A DNA stretch of 40,986 nucleotides from Eubacterium sp. Lineage in GTDB: Bacteria; Bacillota; Clostridia; Lachnospirales; Lachnospiraceae. Position numbers and translations under genes: made by a program. Shown piece after piece: positions 31,747-40,875 of the stretch. The notes beneath the pieces are model-generated. The model was not told the origin of the DNA. It ran no database searches and was given only the letters and a program-made list of their open reading frames with translations. The stretch's first letter is position 1. Each line of letters opens with the position of its first letter. The stretch is from the NCBI GenBank assembly GCA_021769425.1, contig JAETSX010000029.1, forward strand, positions 1-40,986, written 5' to 3'.

Positions 31747-33837
31747 ATGTATAAACAGTTTACCATGGAATTGGCAGGCAGAACTTTAAGAGTAGATATT
31801 GGAAGAGTTGCGGCCCAGGCAAACGGTGCGGCATTTATGCACTACGGCGATACCGTTGTATTATGTACCGCAACTGCTTCCGAAAAACCAAGAGAAGGAA
31901 TTGACTTCTTTCCATTAAGTGTAGAGTACGAAGAAAAATTATATTCCGTTGGAAAAATCCCGGGCGGGTTTAATAAAAGGGAAGGGAAGGCCTCAGAAAA
32001 TGCCATTTTGACCTCCCGGGTGATTGACCGTCCCATGCGCCCGCTGTTTCCCAAGGACTATCGGAATGATGTGACGTTGAATAATTTAGTCATGAGCGTA
32101 GATCCCCAGTGCCGGCCGGAATTGGTGGCAATGCTTGGTTCTGCCATCGCAACCAGCATTTCAGACATTCCATTCGCCGGCCCCTGCGCCACCACACAGG
32201 TTGGCATGATAGACGGGGAATTGATTATCAATCCTTCTCAGGAGCAGTGGAAAAACGGCGATTTGAACCTGACGGTGGCTTCCACCAGCGAAAAGGTGAT
32301 TATGATTGAAGCAGGCGCCAACGAGATACCGGAAGATAAGATGCTTGAGGCTATCTATAAGGCCCATGAGATCAATCAGACCATTATCGCTTTTATCAAT
32401 GAGATGGTGGCAGAAGTAGGGAAAGCAAAGCACGAATATACAAGCTGTGCAGTGCCGGAAGAATTATTTGCTGCTATCAAAGAGATTGTGCCTCCGGAGA
32501 AAATGGAAGAGGCTGTATTTACTGATGTGAAGCAGGTAAGGGAAGAAAATATCCGCAATATCACAGAGCAGTTAGAAGAGGCATTTGCGGAAAATGAGGA
32601 ATGGCTGGAAGCGTTGGGCGAGGCCATTTATCAGTATCAGAAGAAGACTGTGCGTAAGATGATTTTGAAGGATCACAAGAGACCGGACGGACGGGCCATC
32701 GATCAGATTCGTCCTCTGGCAGCAGAAGTGGATTTGATTCCCCGTGTCCATGGCTCCGCTATGTTTACCAGGGGACAGACCCAGATTTGTGATGTGGTGA
32801 CTCTTGCGCCTTTATCTGAGGTTCAGAGGATTGACGGTTTAGATGAAAATGAAGTGAACAAACGGTATATGCATCATTACAATTTCCCTTCTTATTCGGT
32901 AGGCGAGACAAAGCCCAGCAGAGGACCGGGACGGCGGGAAATCGGTCATGGAGCGTTGGCAGAGCGTGCATTGATTCCTGTGCTTCCCAGCGAAGAGGAA
33001 TTCCCCTATGCCATTCGTGCCGTGTCAGAGACCTTTGAGTCCAACGGCTCTACTTCTATGGCGTCCACATGCGCTTCCTGCATGGCCTTGATGGCAGCAG
33101 GCGTGCCCATTAAGAAGATGGTGGCAGGAATCTCCTGCGGTCTTGTAACGGGAGATACCGATGATGACTATATCGTGCTGACGGATATTCAGGGATTGGA
33201 AGACTTTTTTGGTGATATGGACTTTAAGGTAACAGGAACCCATGAAGGAATCACCGCAATTCAGATGGATATCAAGATCCATGGATTAACCAGGCCCATT
33301 GTGGAAGAAGCCATCCGAAGGACAAGGGAAGCAAGGCTTTACATTATGGATGAGGTAATGTCTAAGGCAATTTCTGAGCCGCGGAAAGAAGTGGGGGAAT
33401 ATGCCCCAAAGATTGTCCAGATTCAGATTGATCCGGCGAAAATTGGTGATGTAGTTGGCCAGAGAGGCAAGACCATCAATGCAATTATTGAACAGACTGG
33501 CGTGAAAATTGACATCAGTGACGAGGGTGCAGTATCTGTTTGCGGAACTGACCGGGCAATGATGGATAAAGCAGTGAAAATGATAGAGATTATCACTACA
33601 GATTTTGAGGCAGGACAGATTTTCGTTGGAAAAGTAATCAGCATCAAGGAATTTGGCGCATTTTTGGAATTTGCGCCTGGAAAAGAGGGCATGGTCCATA
33701 TTTCCAAGATTTCCAGGGAACGGATTAACCGGGTAGAGGATGTACTGACACTGGGCGATATGGTGAAGGTAGTATGCCTTGGAAAAGACAAGATGGGCAG
33801 AATCAGCTTTTCCATAAAGGATGTTCCGAAAAAATAG
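31747..33837 (+). CDS. pnp: Polynucleotide phosphorylase
   Basis: Phosphorolytic 3'-5' exoribonuclease of mRNA decay. 696 residues: two RNase PH-like domains joined by a helical linker, with the catalytic-half RTREARLYIMDEV-type region before about 550, then a KH domain near 560 (IGDVVGQRGKTIN) and a C-terminal S1 domain at about 620-692. The ribosome site is AAAGGAGAAAG. It follows rpsO as in many bacteria and is preceded by a long structured leader and followed by a strong terminator. Confidence 0.97.
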   Translation: MYKQFTMELAGRTLRVDIGRVAAQANGAAFMHYGDTVVLCTATASEKPREGIDFFPLSVEYEEKLYSVGKIPGGFNKREGKASENAILTSRVIDRPMRPLFPKDYRNDVTLNNLVMSVDPQCRPELVAMLGSAIATSISDIPFAGPCATTQVGMIDGELIINPSQEQWKNGDLNLTVASTSEKVIMIEAGANEIPEDKMLEAIYKAHEINQTIIAFINEMVAEVGKAKHEYTSCAVPEELFAAIKEIVPPEKMEEAVFTDVKQVREENIRNITEQLEEAFAENEEWLEALGEAIYQYQKKTVRKMILKDHKRPDGRAIDQIRPLAAEVDLIPRVHGSAMFTRGQTQICDVVTLAPLSEVQRIDGLDENEVNKRYMHHYNFPSYSVGETKPSRGPGRREIGHGALAERALIPVLPSEEEFPYAIRAVSETFESNGSTSMASTCASCMALMAAGVPIKKMVAGISCGLVTGDTDDDYIVLTDIQGLEDFFGDMDFKVTGTHEGITAIQMDIKIHGLTRPIVEEAIRRTREARLYIMDEVMSKAISEPRKEVGEYAPKIVQIQIDPAKIGDVVGQRGKTINAIIEQTGVKIDISDEGAVSVCGTDRAMMDKAVKMIEIITTDFEAGQIFVGKVISIKEFGAFLEFAPGKEGMVHISKISRERINRVEDVLTLGDMVKVVCLGKDKMGRISFSIKDVPKK

Positions 33838-33857
33838 AAGCAAAAAAGATAGAAAAG

Positions 33858-33902
33858 TACAGTCATTTTTCACACAGCATGGAAAATGGCTGTATTTTCT
33901 TG
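33858..33902 (+). terminator. Terminator of pnp
   Basis: A 14-bp stem with two G.U pairs (33858-33871 with 33881-33894) is followed by TTTTCTTG. Confidence 0.85.
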
Positions 33903-33963
33903 TATCATAGAAACAGCATTTTGTGATGCCAAAAGCCTTCGGGCAGGATGGAGCCGGACAATT

Positions 33964-34623
33964 ATGAAAAATATTCTGATTATTGATGATGACATGCATA
34001 TTGGAAATATGCTGGAAGAAGCGCTGAAAAAAGAGGGATACGGCGTGCTCCGGGCATATTCCGGAACGGAAGCATTATATGTGCTGTCTGGGACAAAGCC
34101 AGATCTTGTGTTGCTGGATTTAATGCTGCCGGGGCTGAAGGGGGAAGAGGCGCTTCCGCAGATTAAGGGGATTCCAGTGATTGTGGTAAGTGCAAAGGCA
34201 GATCTTGATGATAAAGTAAAGCTTTTGCTTGGGGGAGCTGTCGATTATGTGACAAAGCCTTTTCATATCAGGGAATTGCTGGCCCGGATTGCTGTGCAGC
34301 TTCGCCCGGCGGCAATGCCTGTTTCTGTTTTGACGTTTGATGATATCACGCTTCATATCGATACCTATACGGTAACCCTTGGGACAGCTGAGATAAGGCT
34401 GACGCCCACGGAGTATGCGATTTTGAAACTGCTGATGCAAAATCCTGCACAGGTTGTTACGAAATCGCTGTTGTTAGACCGCATCAGTGAGGATACTCCT
34501 GACTGTACAGAAAGTTCATTGAAAATGCATATCAGCAATCTGCGAAAAAAATTGCGAGAGGTAAATGGCAGGGATTATATCGAAGCAGTCTGGGGAATCG
34601 GGTTCAAGCTGCGGACAGAGTAA
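33964..34623 (+). CDS. OmpR/PhoB-family response regulator
   Basis: 219 residues. The receiver domain has D8-D10, phosphoacceptor D52 in LLDLMLP and the TKPF lysine. A C-terminal winged helix (about 125-219) has the RLTPTEYAILKLL and SNLRKKLRE patterns and binds DNA direct repeats. The start at 33964 is chosen because family homology begins at MKNILIIDDD; the frame is open to 33886 through the pnp terminator. It is split from its probable kinase (36633) by an ABC transporter. Four CTTTAC boxes lie downstream of its stop, the obvious candidate target. Confidence 0.92.
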   Translation: MKNILIIDDDMHIGNMLEEALKKEGYGVLRAYSGTEALYVLSGTKPDLVLLDLMLPGLKGEEALPQIKGIPVIVVSAKADLDDKVKLLLGGAVDYVTKPFHIRELLARIAVQLRPAAMPVSVLTFDDITLHIDTYTVTLGTAEIRLTPTEYAILKLLMQNPAQVVTKSLLLDRISEDTPDCTESSLKMHISNLRKKLREVNGRDYIEAVWGIGFKLRTE

Positions 34624-34663
34624 GCGCTGCTGCAGCGGATGATGAATACGGCAGAAGCGGAAT

Positions 34664-34719
34664 CTTTACGAAATCTTTACGGTTTTCTTTACCGTTTTCT
34701 TTACGGATATCTGGTAGAA
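34664..34719 (+). promoter_or_regulatory. Four-box operator and -10 element of the ABC transporter
   Basis: CTTTAC occurs at 34664, 34675, 34687 and 34699, steps of 11, 12 and 12 bp, mostly as TCTTTACGG. TAGAAT at 34714-34719 is a good -10 box, but the sequence 17 bp upstream (ACCGTT) is no -35 box. Direct repeats at helical spacing upstream of a promoter lacking a -35 box are typical of activation by an OmpR-type regulator. Confidence 0.7.
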
Positions 34720-34751
34720 TGCCAGTATCTTGATAAAGGAGGCTGATTGTT

Positions 34752-35666
34752 ATGGATTATGTTCTTGAAACATATGAGTTATGCAAACATTATAAGGGTT
34801 TCAAAGCGTTGGACGGGCTGTCTATGAAGATTCCCAAAGGAGCCATTTACGGTTTCGTCGGAAAAAACGGCGCTGGCAAGACCACGTTAATCAGGTTGAT
34901 TTGCGGGCTGCAGGAACCTACATCCGGCGAATATACGCTCTATGGCAAAAAAAGCACGGAGAAAGAAATGGTAAAATCGCGCAGAAGAATGGGTGCAGTA
35001 GTGGAAACTCCGTCGGTTTACCTGGATATGACGGCAGAAGATAACCTGAGGCAGCAATACCGTATCCTTGGGCTGCCGTCTTTCGACGGGCTTTCTGATA
35101 TTTTGAAACTGGTGGGATTAGAGAATACCGGGAAAAAGAAAGTAAAAAACTTTTCCCTCGGCATGCGCCAAAGGCTGGGAATTGCAATCGCGCTTGCGGG
35201 AGACCCGGATTTTCTGGTTTTGGATGAACCTGTCAATGGCCTTGACCCGCAAGGCATAATTGAAATGCGGGAATTGATCTTAAAGCTCAACCGCCAGCAG
35301 CAAATTACAGTTTTGATTTCAAGCCACATCTTAGATGAATTGGCGAAACTCGCAACGCATTATGGTTTTATCGAGAAAGGCAGGATTATAAAGGAAATGA
35401 GCGCTGCCCAATTGGAAGCTGCCTGCAGGAAATGCATCCGCATGGAAGTGAGTGATACAAAAATCCTTGCCCATGTGCTGGATGGCATGGGAATTGAGTA
35501 TAAGATTTTTTCGGATACCAATGCCGATGTGTATGAAAAAATAAATGTTTCAAAACTGGCGCTGGCTCTTGCTGAATACAATTGTGAGGTGATTGCCATG
35601 CAGGAACGTGAGGAAAGCCTGGAAAGCTATTATGTGAATCTGATGGGAGGCGTAAAAAATGAATAA
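34752..35666 (+). CDS. ABC transporter ATP-binding protein (BcrA-like)
   Basis: 304 residues. Walker A is GKNGAGKTT at G37-T45, followed by the Q-loop region, an FSLGMRQRLG signature and Walker B LVLDEPVNGLDP. A C-terminal extension of about 80 residues after the ABC core is typical of the bacitracin and lantibiotic efflux group (BcrA, SpaF/NukF type). It couples to the overlapping permease gene. The ribosome site is AAAGGAGG. Expression is probably induced by the neighbouring two-component pair. The substrate may be an antimicrobial peptide, but this is inferred from family and layout. Confidence 0.9.
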   Translation: MDYVLETYELCKHYKGFKALDGLSMKIPKGAIYGFVGKNGAGKTTLIRLICGLQEPTSGEYTLYGKKSTEKEMVKSRRRMGAVVETPSVYLDMTAEDNLRQQYRILGLPSFDGLSDILKLVGLENTGKKKVKNFSLGMRQRLGIAIALAGDPDFLVLDEPVNGLDPQGIIEMRELILKLNRQQQITVLISSHILDELAKLATHYGFIEKGRIIKEMSAAQLEAACRKCIRMEVSDTKILAHVLDGMGIEYKIFSDTNADVYEKINVSKLALALAEYNCEVIAMQEREESLESYYVNLMGGVKNE

Positions 35667-36573
35667 ATTACTGTCCGCAGAATTTGCAAGGCTTTGTAAA
35701 AGTTTTGTTTTCAAGCTGGGATTATTTTTTTCGGCAGGGCTTGGAGTTTTCATAATTATGATGCGATGGATTGATGTGAAAGAGCATCCTCAGGCTTATG
35801 CAGAATTAGGGGCAGAATACTCCAATGCAGACGGATTGATTTTTGTCGGGGGAGTCTACATTGTATTTGCCATTGCTGTATTCGTTGGGATATTTATAGG
35901 GACGGAATATGGGGATGGGACCATCCGGAACAAACTGGCAGTTGGGCATATGAGAAAAAATATTTATCTTTCAAAGCTGGCAGTTTGCGGGTTTGCTTCC
36001 CTGCTGATGCATGTAATGTATATTGGTGTTTCCCTGGCAGCAGGGAGCCTGACGCTTGGCGGCACGACCATGGAGGTGAAAGAAATTCTTGCATTTACAG
36101 CGGCGGGGGTGACAGCTATGTGGGCGATGACGGCAATCCTGCTTTTGATTTCCATGTCCATCCAGAGCAAAGCTGCCGGTTCTGTGGCTTGCCTGCTTGT
36201 GACAATGGTTATGCTGTTTGCTGCGCTTACCATTTGGCAAAAACTCAGCGCGCCGGAATATTATGATACGTATGATTACGAGGATGAAAATGCAGGGGAA
36301 GCCATAACAGGGGAAGATGATACGAGTATTTACGTTGATGAAGATACAGGAAAAGCCATAACAAGGGAAAAAGAAAAAAATCCTCGGTACTTGACAGGGA
36401 CAAAGCGGAAAGTTTATGAATTTTTAAACAATTTTCTTCCTGTTTCGCAGCTGTACCAGATCGTTATGAACGATGCAAGCCATCTTGGCCTGATGGCGGT
36501 ATATGACTGCCTGATCATTTTGTTGGCAGCGGGCCTGGGCATTATTATTTTTGAGAAAAAGGATTTGAAGTAA
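35659..36573 (+). CDS. ABC transporter permease with acidic loop
   Basis: 304 residues with about six transmembrane helices (near 20-38, 58-82, 103-130, 140-165, 172-195 and 280-298). Between the fifth and sixth is a polar loop (about 200-260) with a repeated EAIT/KAIT element and many Asp/Glu, probably outside the cell. Its ATG overlaps the ATPase gene by 8 bp, showing translational coupling. It resembles ABC-2 type permeases of the BcrB/EcsB kind. Confidence 0.85.
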   Translation: MNKLLSAEFARLCKSFVFKLGLFFSAGLGVFIIMMRWIDVKEHPQAYAELGAEYSNADGLIFVGGVYIVFAIAVFVGIFIGTEYGDGTIRNKLAVGHMRKNIYLSKLAVCGFASLLMHVMYIGVSLAAGSLTLGGTTMEVKEILAFTAAGVTAMWAMTAILLLISMSIQSKAAGSVACLLVTMVMLFAALTIWQKLSAPEYYDTYDYEDENAGEAITGEDDTSIYVDEDTGKAITREKEKNPRYLTGTKRKVYEFLNNFLPVSQLYQIVMNDASHLGLMAVYDCLIILLAAGLGIIIFEKKDLK

Positions 36574-36632
36574 CGAACTGAAATGAAATAAATTGCAATT
36601 GCTTGTTTCATCAAAGGCTCAAAGGAGGCGTT

Positions 36633-37526
36633 ATGGGAACTTGGTTTCTGGCCGTTATCGGCATTCTGGCAGTCATTATCATTGCACTGTTTCTAAAAGT
36701 CAATATGCTGCAAAAAGCTGCAGAGGAAATAGAACATGCCTTTGCCCACAGGCTTATGGCCGATACCAATACGCTGATTGATCTTTCCTGCAATGACAGG
36801 CATATGCGCAGTCTGGCAAATGCCATCAATTTTCAGCTTCGGGAGCTTAGGAAGCAGCGGCGCCAGTTCCAGCAGGGAGATATGGAGCTTAAGAATGCCG
36901 TTATGAATCTTTCCCATGATTTGCGGACGCCTCTGACGGTAATCTGCGGATACCTGGATTTGCTGGAAACGGAAGAAAAGACAAAAACAGCAGAAGGGTA
37001 TCTTGCGGTAATCCGAAACAGGGCGGAAGTGATGACACAGCTGACAGAAGAGCTCTTTCAATATTCGATGGTTCTTGCGGGGGAAGATAAGCTGAATACA
37101 GAGCCTGTGGCAATCAACGGCATATTGGAGGAAAGCATCGCAGCGTTTTATGCTTCCCTGAAAGATAAGGGCATCACGCCGAAGATACAGATTCCGGAAA
37201 AAAAGGTAGTCCGGATGCTGGATCGTACTGCTTTGGCCCGGGTATTTGCAAATCTTTTACAGAATGCCATGAAGTACAGTGAGGGCGATTTGGATATTAT
37301 TTTGTCTGAAACAGGTGAAATTATTTTTCGCAACAGAGCCTACAGCCTGGGCAGCGTACAGGCCGGCAGGCTGTTTGACCGTTTCTATACGGTAGAAACT
37401 GCCAGGACATCCACGGGGTTAGGATTGTCAATTTCGAAAACTCTGGTTTCACAGATGAATGGAACCATAACAGCGAAATATGAAAATCATCGGCTGAGCA
37501 TATGTATTTTTTTCAGTGATTTATGA
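36633..37526 (+). CDS. Sensor histidine kinase with minimal sensor region
   Basis: 297 residues. A single N-terminal membrane helix (about 3-25) is followed by a helical linker, the H-box SHDLRTPLT with H95, N-box NLLQNAMKYS and G-box TGLGLSI. There is no extracytoplasmic domain, so it probably senses through the membrane or the transporter itself, as kinases next to peptide-efflux ABC systems often do. A TTG at 36603 opens the frame, but the ATG at 36633 has AAAGGAGG. The partner is most likely the regulator at 33964. Confidence 0.9.
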   Translation: MGTWFLAVIGILAVIIIALFLKVNMLQKAAEEIEHAFAHRLMADTNTLIDLSCNDRHMRSLANAINFQLRELRKQRRQFQQGDMELKNAVMNLSHDLRTPLTVICGYLDLLETEEKTKTAEGYLAVIRNRAEVMTQLTEELFQYSMVLAGEDKLNTEPVAINGILEESIAAFYASLKDKGITPKIQIPEKKVVRMLDRTALARVFANLLQNAMKYSEGDLDIILSETGEIIFRNRAYSLGSVQAGRLFDRFYTVETARTSTGLGLSISKTLVSQMNGTITAKYENHRLSICIFFSDL

Positions 37527-37535
37527 AGGAGATCT

Positions 37536-37727
37536 ATGAAAATCACTGACATATTACTCCGGCGGTTAAATATCTTGACGTGTCTGTCTCTCCCATTGCG
37601 CATGTCAAAAAGCTTCGCCGCAGTCCGCTGCGCTTATGCGCCTGATTTTCGGGCAATACTCTCGAAGAAAAATCCTACACACTATTTAAAAGTTATTTTT
37701 GAACAGCTCCTAAGAATTAAAAGGTAG
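37536..37727 (+). CDS. Small hypothetical ORF after the kinase gene
   Basis: 63 codons with a strong GAAGGAGAT ribosome site and ATG 9 bp after the kinase stop. The product is basic, begins MKITDILLRRLN and has no membrane helix or motif I recognise. The middle is richer in GC and palindromic CG runs than its neighbours, so the end of the frame may be chance and the original gene truncated. Confidence 0.35.
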   Translation: MKITDILLRRLNILTCLSLPLRMSKSFAAVRCAYAPDFRAILSKKNPTHYLKVIFEQLLRIKR

Positions 37728-37886
37728 ATTATCCCTCCAATATGTGGTAAGATAGAGCCGAATATGAAGAAAGAAGTTTGAGTATCATAAGAATGACTGT
37801 AAATCATTGCAGGCAGATCATGCGGCGGCCGGACTTCCGGCTGCTTTGACAGAAGTTAACAGTATTGCATAATCGTGGAGGACAGT
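37728..37886. other. Intergenic stretch before the BMP-fusion gene
   Basis: GCGGCCGG near 37822 pairs with CCGGCTGC near 37834 as an 8-bp hairpin. A TAAGAT at about 37749 with a weak TAGATT 17 bp upstream is a possible promoter. Nothing else can be supported. Confidence 0.3.
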
Positions 37887-39803
37887 ATGGGAAGAGAAGA
37901 TTACAGCAAAGCATTTAAATTAGGAAAGAAAGATTATCAGACAAGAATGCTCCATGGTGAGCGTCCAATCCTGCAGGTGTTGGATGACATTCTGCCGGAA
38001 CGGGGCTCTTATTCGGAGGTGCCCCTTGGGCTGGTACAGATTCCCATAGAGCAGATTGTAGGAACCAAGACATTCGGAAGAAGCAGTTCCTTTGCAGGAA
38101 ATTTTATGCCAATCCTGCGGGAGGATACTGAATTTGCAGCCAAATGGATGAAGCTTTTGGAGTCTCATCTGGAGGAAGGCATTCGTGAGCCAGTGAAGGC
38201 TTATGAATATATGCACAAATTTTATGTGGTGGAGGGAAATAAACGGGTCAGCGTAATGAAATATGTGGGCGCTGTGTCCATTGCAGGGAATGTGACCCGC
38301 ATTGTGCCGAAGGAAAACGGGGAAAAGCAGAATAAAATCTATCATGAATTTCTTGAATTTTACCGAGCGGCGCCCATTAATTACATCTGGTTTACCCAGG
38401 AAGGCGGGTATGCCAAATTGCAGGAGGCAGTGGGGAAGGAGCCGGAGGAGATGTGGACAGAAGAAGATCTGTTGAAGTTCAGCTCCATTTATACCAGGTT
38501 CAGCGCGGAATATAAGGCCAAAGGCGGAGATAAGCTGAACATTTCCACAGGGGATGCTTTCCTTTCTTTTATTACCCTGTACGGGTATGATGCGGTCAAT
38601 GAAAAAACAACCAGTGAACTGCAGGCATTGATTGCCAAAAGCTGGGAAGAGTTTGTTCTGTTGGGAGAGGAAACAGAAGTGGAGCTGAAGATGAAGCCCA
38701 ACCAGAAGAAGAAATCGCTGCTGGATCTTCTGCATCTGCCTACATTGGCTCCCCAGAAGTTAAAGATTGCCTTTATCTATGAAAAGACTCCCGGAACCTC
38801 CGCCTGGACGTATGCCCATGAGCTGGGCAGGCTCCATCTACAGCAGACTTTCCCGGAGGAGGTGCAGACAGTCTGCTATGAAAACGGAACCTTGGAGAAT
38901 ATTGACGCCTTGTTAGAAGATGCCATCAAAGTAGGCTGCGGCCTGATTTTCACTACAACGCCGCCTTTTGCATCTGCCAGCGTGAAAGCAGCCATTGCCA
39001 ATCCGAAAGTGCGGATTTTGAATTGTTCTCTGAATACCTCCCACCGCTACATACGGACCTATTATTCCAGGATGTATGAAGCCAAATTCTTGATGGGAGC
39101 CATTGCAGGGGCTATGGCGGAAAATAACCGGCTGACTTATATAGCGGATTATCCTATTTACGGCAACATAGCCAATATCAATGCCTTTGCGCTGGGAGCG
39201 AAAATGATCAATCCCCGGGCAAAAGTATTTCTGGAATGGTCTTCCAAAAAGGAAATGGATATTGAAGAAAGCATCAGGGAAAGCGGTTCCTCCATTGTTT
39301 CCGGAAAGGATATGATGATACCGGAAGAAGCGTCCCGGTTTTTCGGCCTTTATCATATGGAAGACGGTCATCCCAGAAATTATGCCATGCCTTTGTGGCA
39401 CTGGGGAAACTTCTACGAGCAGTTAATCTGGGCAATTCTGGATGGAACCTGGAAATATGACGATGATCCATCCACCAAGAAGGCCATAAATTACTGGTGG
39501 GGAATGTCAGAAGGGGTTATTGACGTGGTGTTTTCCAAATATCTGCCCATTGGTCTGAAGCGTCTGGCAGGGCTTTTGAAGGCATCCATCAGCGCAGATT
39601 TGTTTAATCCATTTTCCGGCATTTTATACTCCCAGACAGGAACGGTTTCAGAAAATCCGGACAAAATTCTGTCTCCGGAGGAGATTATGACCATGGATTG
39701 GCTGGCAGAGAATGTCATTGGAGCCATTCCCAGGAAAGAAGAACTGAAAGAACAGGCAGAACCTGTGGTGAAGCAGCAGGGAATTAAGAAACAGGAAGGT
39801 TAA
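37887..39803 (+). CDS. ParB-like / BMP-domain fusion protein, cytoplasmic
   Basis: 638 residues with no signal peptide or lipobox. Residues about 45-130 resemble the ParB/sulfiredoxin-type fold, with the EGNKR-VSVMKYVGA stretch at 116-129. Residues about 290-540 match the BMP (PnrA-like) substrate-binding fold, which in transporters binds nucleosides. The absence of a secretion signal suggests an intracellular ligand sensor rather than a transporter component. The ATG at 37887 is preferred over the GTG at 37875 because GGAGG is 5 bp before it. A metallophosphoesterase gene starts 8 bp downstream. Such fusions occur in Clostridia as annotated BMP proteins, but the role is unknown. Confidence 0.75.
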   Translation: MGREDYSKAFKLGKKDYQTRMLHGERPILQVLDDILPERGSYSEVPLGLVQIPIEQIVGTKTFGRSSSFAGNFMPILREDTEFAAKWMKLLESHLEEGIREPVKAYEYMHKFYVVEGNKRVSVMKYVGAVSIAGNVTRIVPKENGEKQNKIYHEFLEFYRAAPINYIWFTQEGGYAKLQEAVGKEPEEMWTEEDLLKFSSIYTRFSAEYKAKGGDKLNISTGDAFLSFITLYGYDAVNEKTTSELQALIAKSWEEFVLLGEETEVELKMKPNQKKKSLLDLLHLPTLAPQKLKIAFIYEKTPGTSAWTYAHELGRLHLQQTFPEEVQTVCYENGTLENIDALLEDAIKVGCGLIFTTTPPFASASVKAAIANPKVRILNCSLNTSHRYIRTYYSRMYEAKFLMGAIAGAMAENNRLTYIADYPIYGNIANINAFALGAKMINPRAKVFLEWSSKKEMDIEESIRESGSSIVSGKDMMIPEEASRFFGLYHMEDGHPRNYAMPLWHWGNFYEQLIWAILDGTWKYDDDPSTKKAINYWWGMSEGVIDVVFSKYLPIGLKRLAGLLKASISADLFNPFSGILYSQTGTVSENPDKILSPEEIMTMDWLAENVIGAIPRKEELKEQAEPVVKQQGIKKQEG

Positions 39804-39811
39804 ATGGCAGG

Positions 39812-40435
39812 ATGAAGATACTGGCAATTGCAGATGAAGAGTCAAAGGGGTTGTGGGAATATTTTGATAAAAAGAAGCTGGAGGGCGTGGATTTAATTAT
39901 TTCCTGCGGGGATTTAGACCCTGCCTATCTTTCGTTTTTGGTGACGCTTACATCCATTCCGGTATTGTATGTGCATGGGAACCATGACGGGAAATATGAC
40001 AAATCTCCGCCGGACGGCTGCATCTGCATTGAAGATCAGATTTATGTATACAAGGGAATCAGGATTCTGGGGCTGGGCGGTTCCATGCGCTACAGCGCCG
40101 GAAATCATCAGTACACAGAACGGCAGATGAAGCAGCGGGTGGCCAAATTGCGGTTTCAGATTTTCCGTAGACGGGGATTTGATATTTTGGTGACCCATGC
40201 GCCTGCTTACCAGCTCAATGACGGGCGGGATTTGCCCCATCAGGGATTTCAGGCGTTCCGGACGCTGCTTGAGAAGTATAAGCCGAAATTTTTTTTGCAT
40301 GGACATGTGCATTTATCTTATGGGGTGAATCAGAAACGGTATGACAAGTACCAGGATACCCATGTAATCAATGCGTATGAAAAATGCGTGTTTGAATTCG
40401 AGGATGAGAATCCGAAAGAGTCTTTGGAGTTATGA
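39812..40435 (+). CDS. Calcineurin-like metallophosphoesterase
   Basis: 207 residues. Metal motifs SCGDLDP, GNHDG, THAP and HGHVH are in order. The first motif, normally DxH, reads ADEES, so the usual histidine is replaced by acidic residues (D8, E9, E10). This resembles a Firmicutes subgroup of small cytoplasmic phosphodiesterases of unknown substrate. It begins 8 bp after the BMP-fusion gene, so the two are one operon and may act on related nucleotides. Confidence 0.85.
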   Translation: MKILAIADEESKGLWEYFDKKKLEGVDLIISCGDLDPAYLSFLVTLTSIPVLYVHGNHDGKYDKSPPDGCICIEDQIYVYKGIRILGLGGSMRYSAGNHQYTERQMKQRVAKLRFQIFRRRGFDILVTHAPAYQLNDGRDLPHQGFQAFRTLLEKYKPKFFLHGHVHLSYGVNQKRYDKYQDTHVINAYEKCVFEFEDENPKESLEL

Positions 40436-40436
40436 T

Positions 40437-40450
40437 GTCGCTAAAGCGAC
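40437..40450 (+). terminator. Short hairpin after the metallophosphoesterase gene
   Basis: GTCGCT pairs with AGCGAC across two bases, just past the stop. The stem is short and has no U-run, so it is at best a weak 3' end signal. Confidence 0.3.
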
Positions 40451-40516
40451 CGTGTTCGGCGCAGCAAAGTGTTCCAGCTAAGTAATCTGTTTTATATGCA
40501 GATAATCAGCCAGTAG

Positions 40517-40545
40517 TTGCGAAATAGTCGCAATGTGACTATAAT
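40517..40545 (+). promoter_or_regulatory. Orphan promoter with palindromic operator
   Basis: TTGCGA at 40517-40522, a 17-bp spacer and TATAAT at 40540-40545. TTGCGA is repeated in inverse as TCGCAA at 40528-40533, so the -35 box is one half of a palindrome, a layout often used by MarR-like repressors. No intact gene follows; downstream are GGAACC/GGTTCC inverted repeats and then a gene fragment. Confidence 0.65.
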
Positions 40546-40638
40546 AAAATAAAACTGGAACCTTTTTGCCTTTTCGGGTATCTGCATCAGTAGAGGGTTC
40601 CTGAGTCAATATGTTCCGGAAACAGGAATGAATAATAA

Positions 40639-40875
40639 AAGAATGAAAGGCAGATACTTATAAAAGGAAAAGAGAAGAAAAAGCCGGAAGAGCTTGGTTT
40701 CGTGCGGAATTTTATTCCGATAAAAAGTATTACGCACGGAATTGTGGAAACGACAGCCGGAAGGTTTATCAAGATTCTGGAGATTGAGACAATTAATTTT
40801 ATTTTCCGTTTCGGCGAAGAACAGTTCAGCTTCATTTTTGCTGTTTTCATAATAAAATCCCTGAAAAAGACATGA
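40639..40875 (+). pseudogene. N-terminal fragment of a VirB4-like conjugation ATPase
   Basis: From 40663 the frame reads KGKEKKKPEELGFVRNF, then IPIKSITHGIVETTAGR and FIKILEIETINFIFRFGEEQ, which resembles the N-terminus of VirB4/TraE-type ATPases on Lachnospiraceae integrative conjugative elements. It lacks an in-frame ATG and stops at 40873-40875 after about 70 residues, where the family continues for hundreds. The likeness is from memory of the family and not verified. It is probably a relic of a decayed element. Confidence 0.6.
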
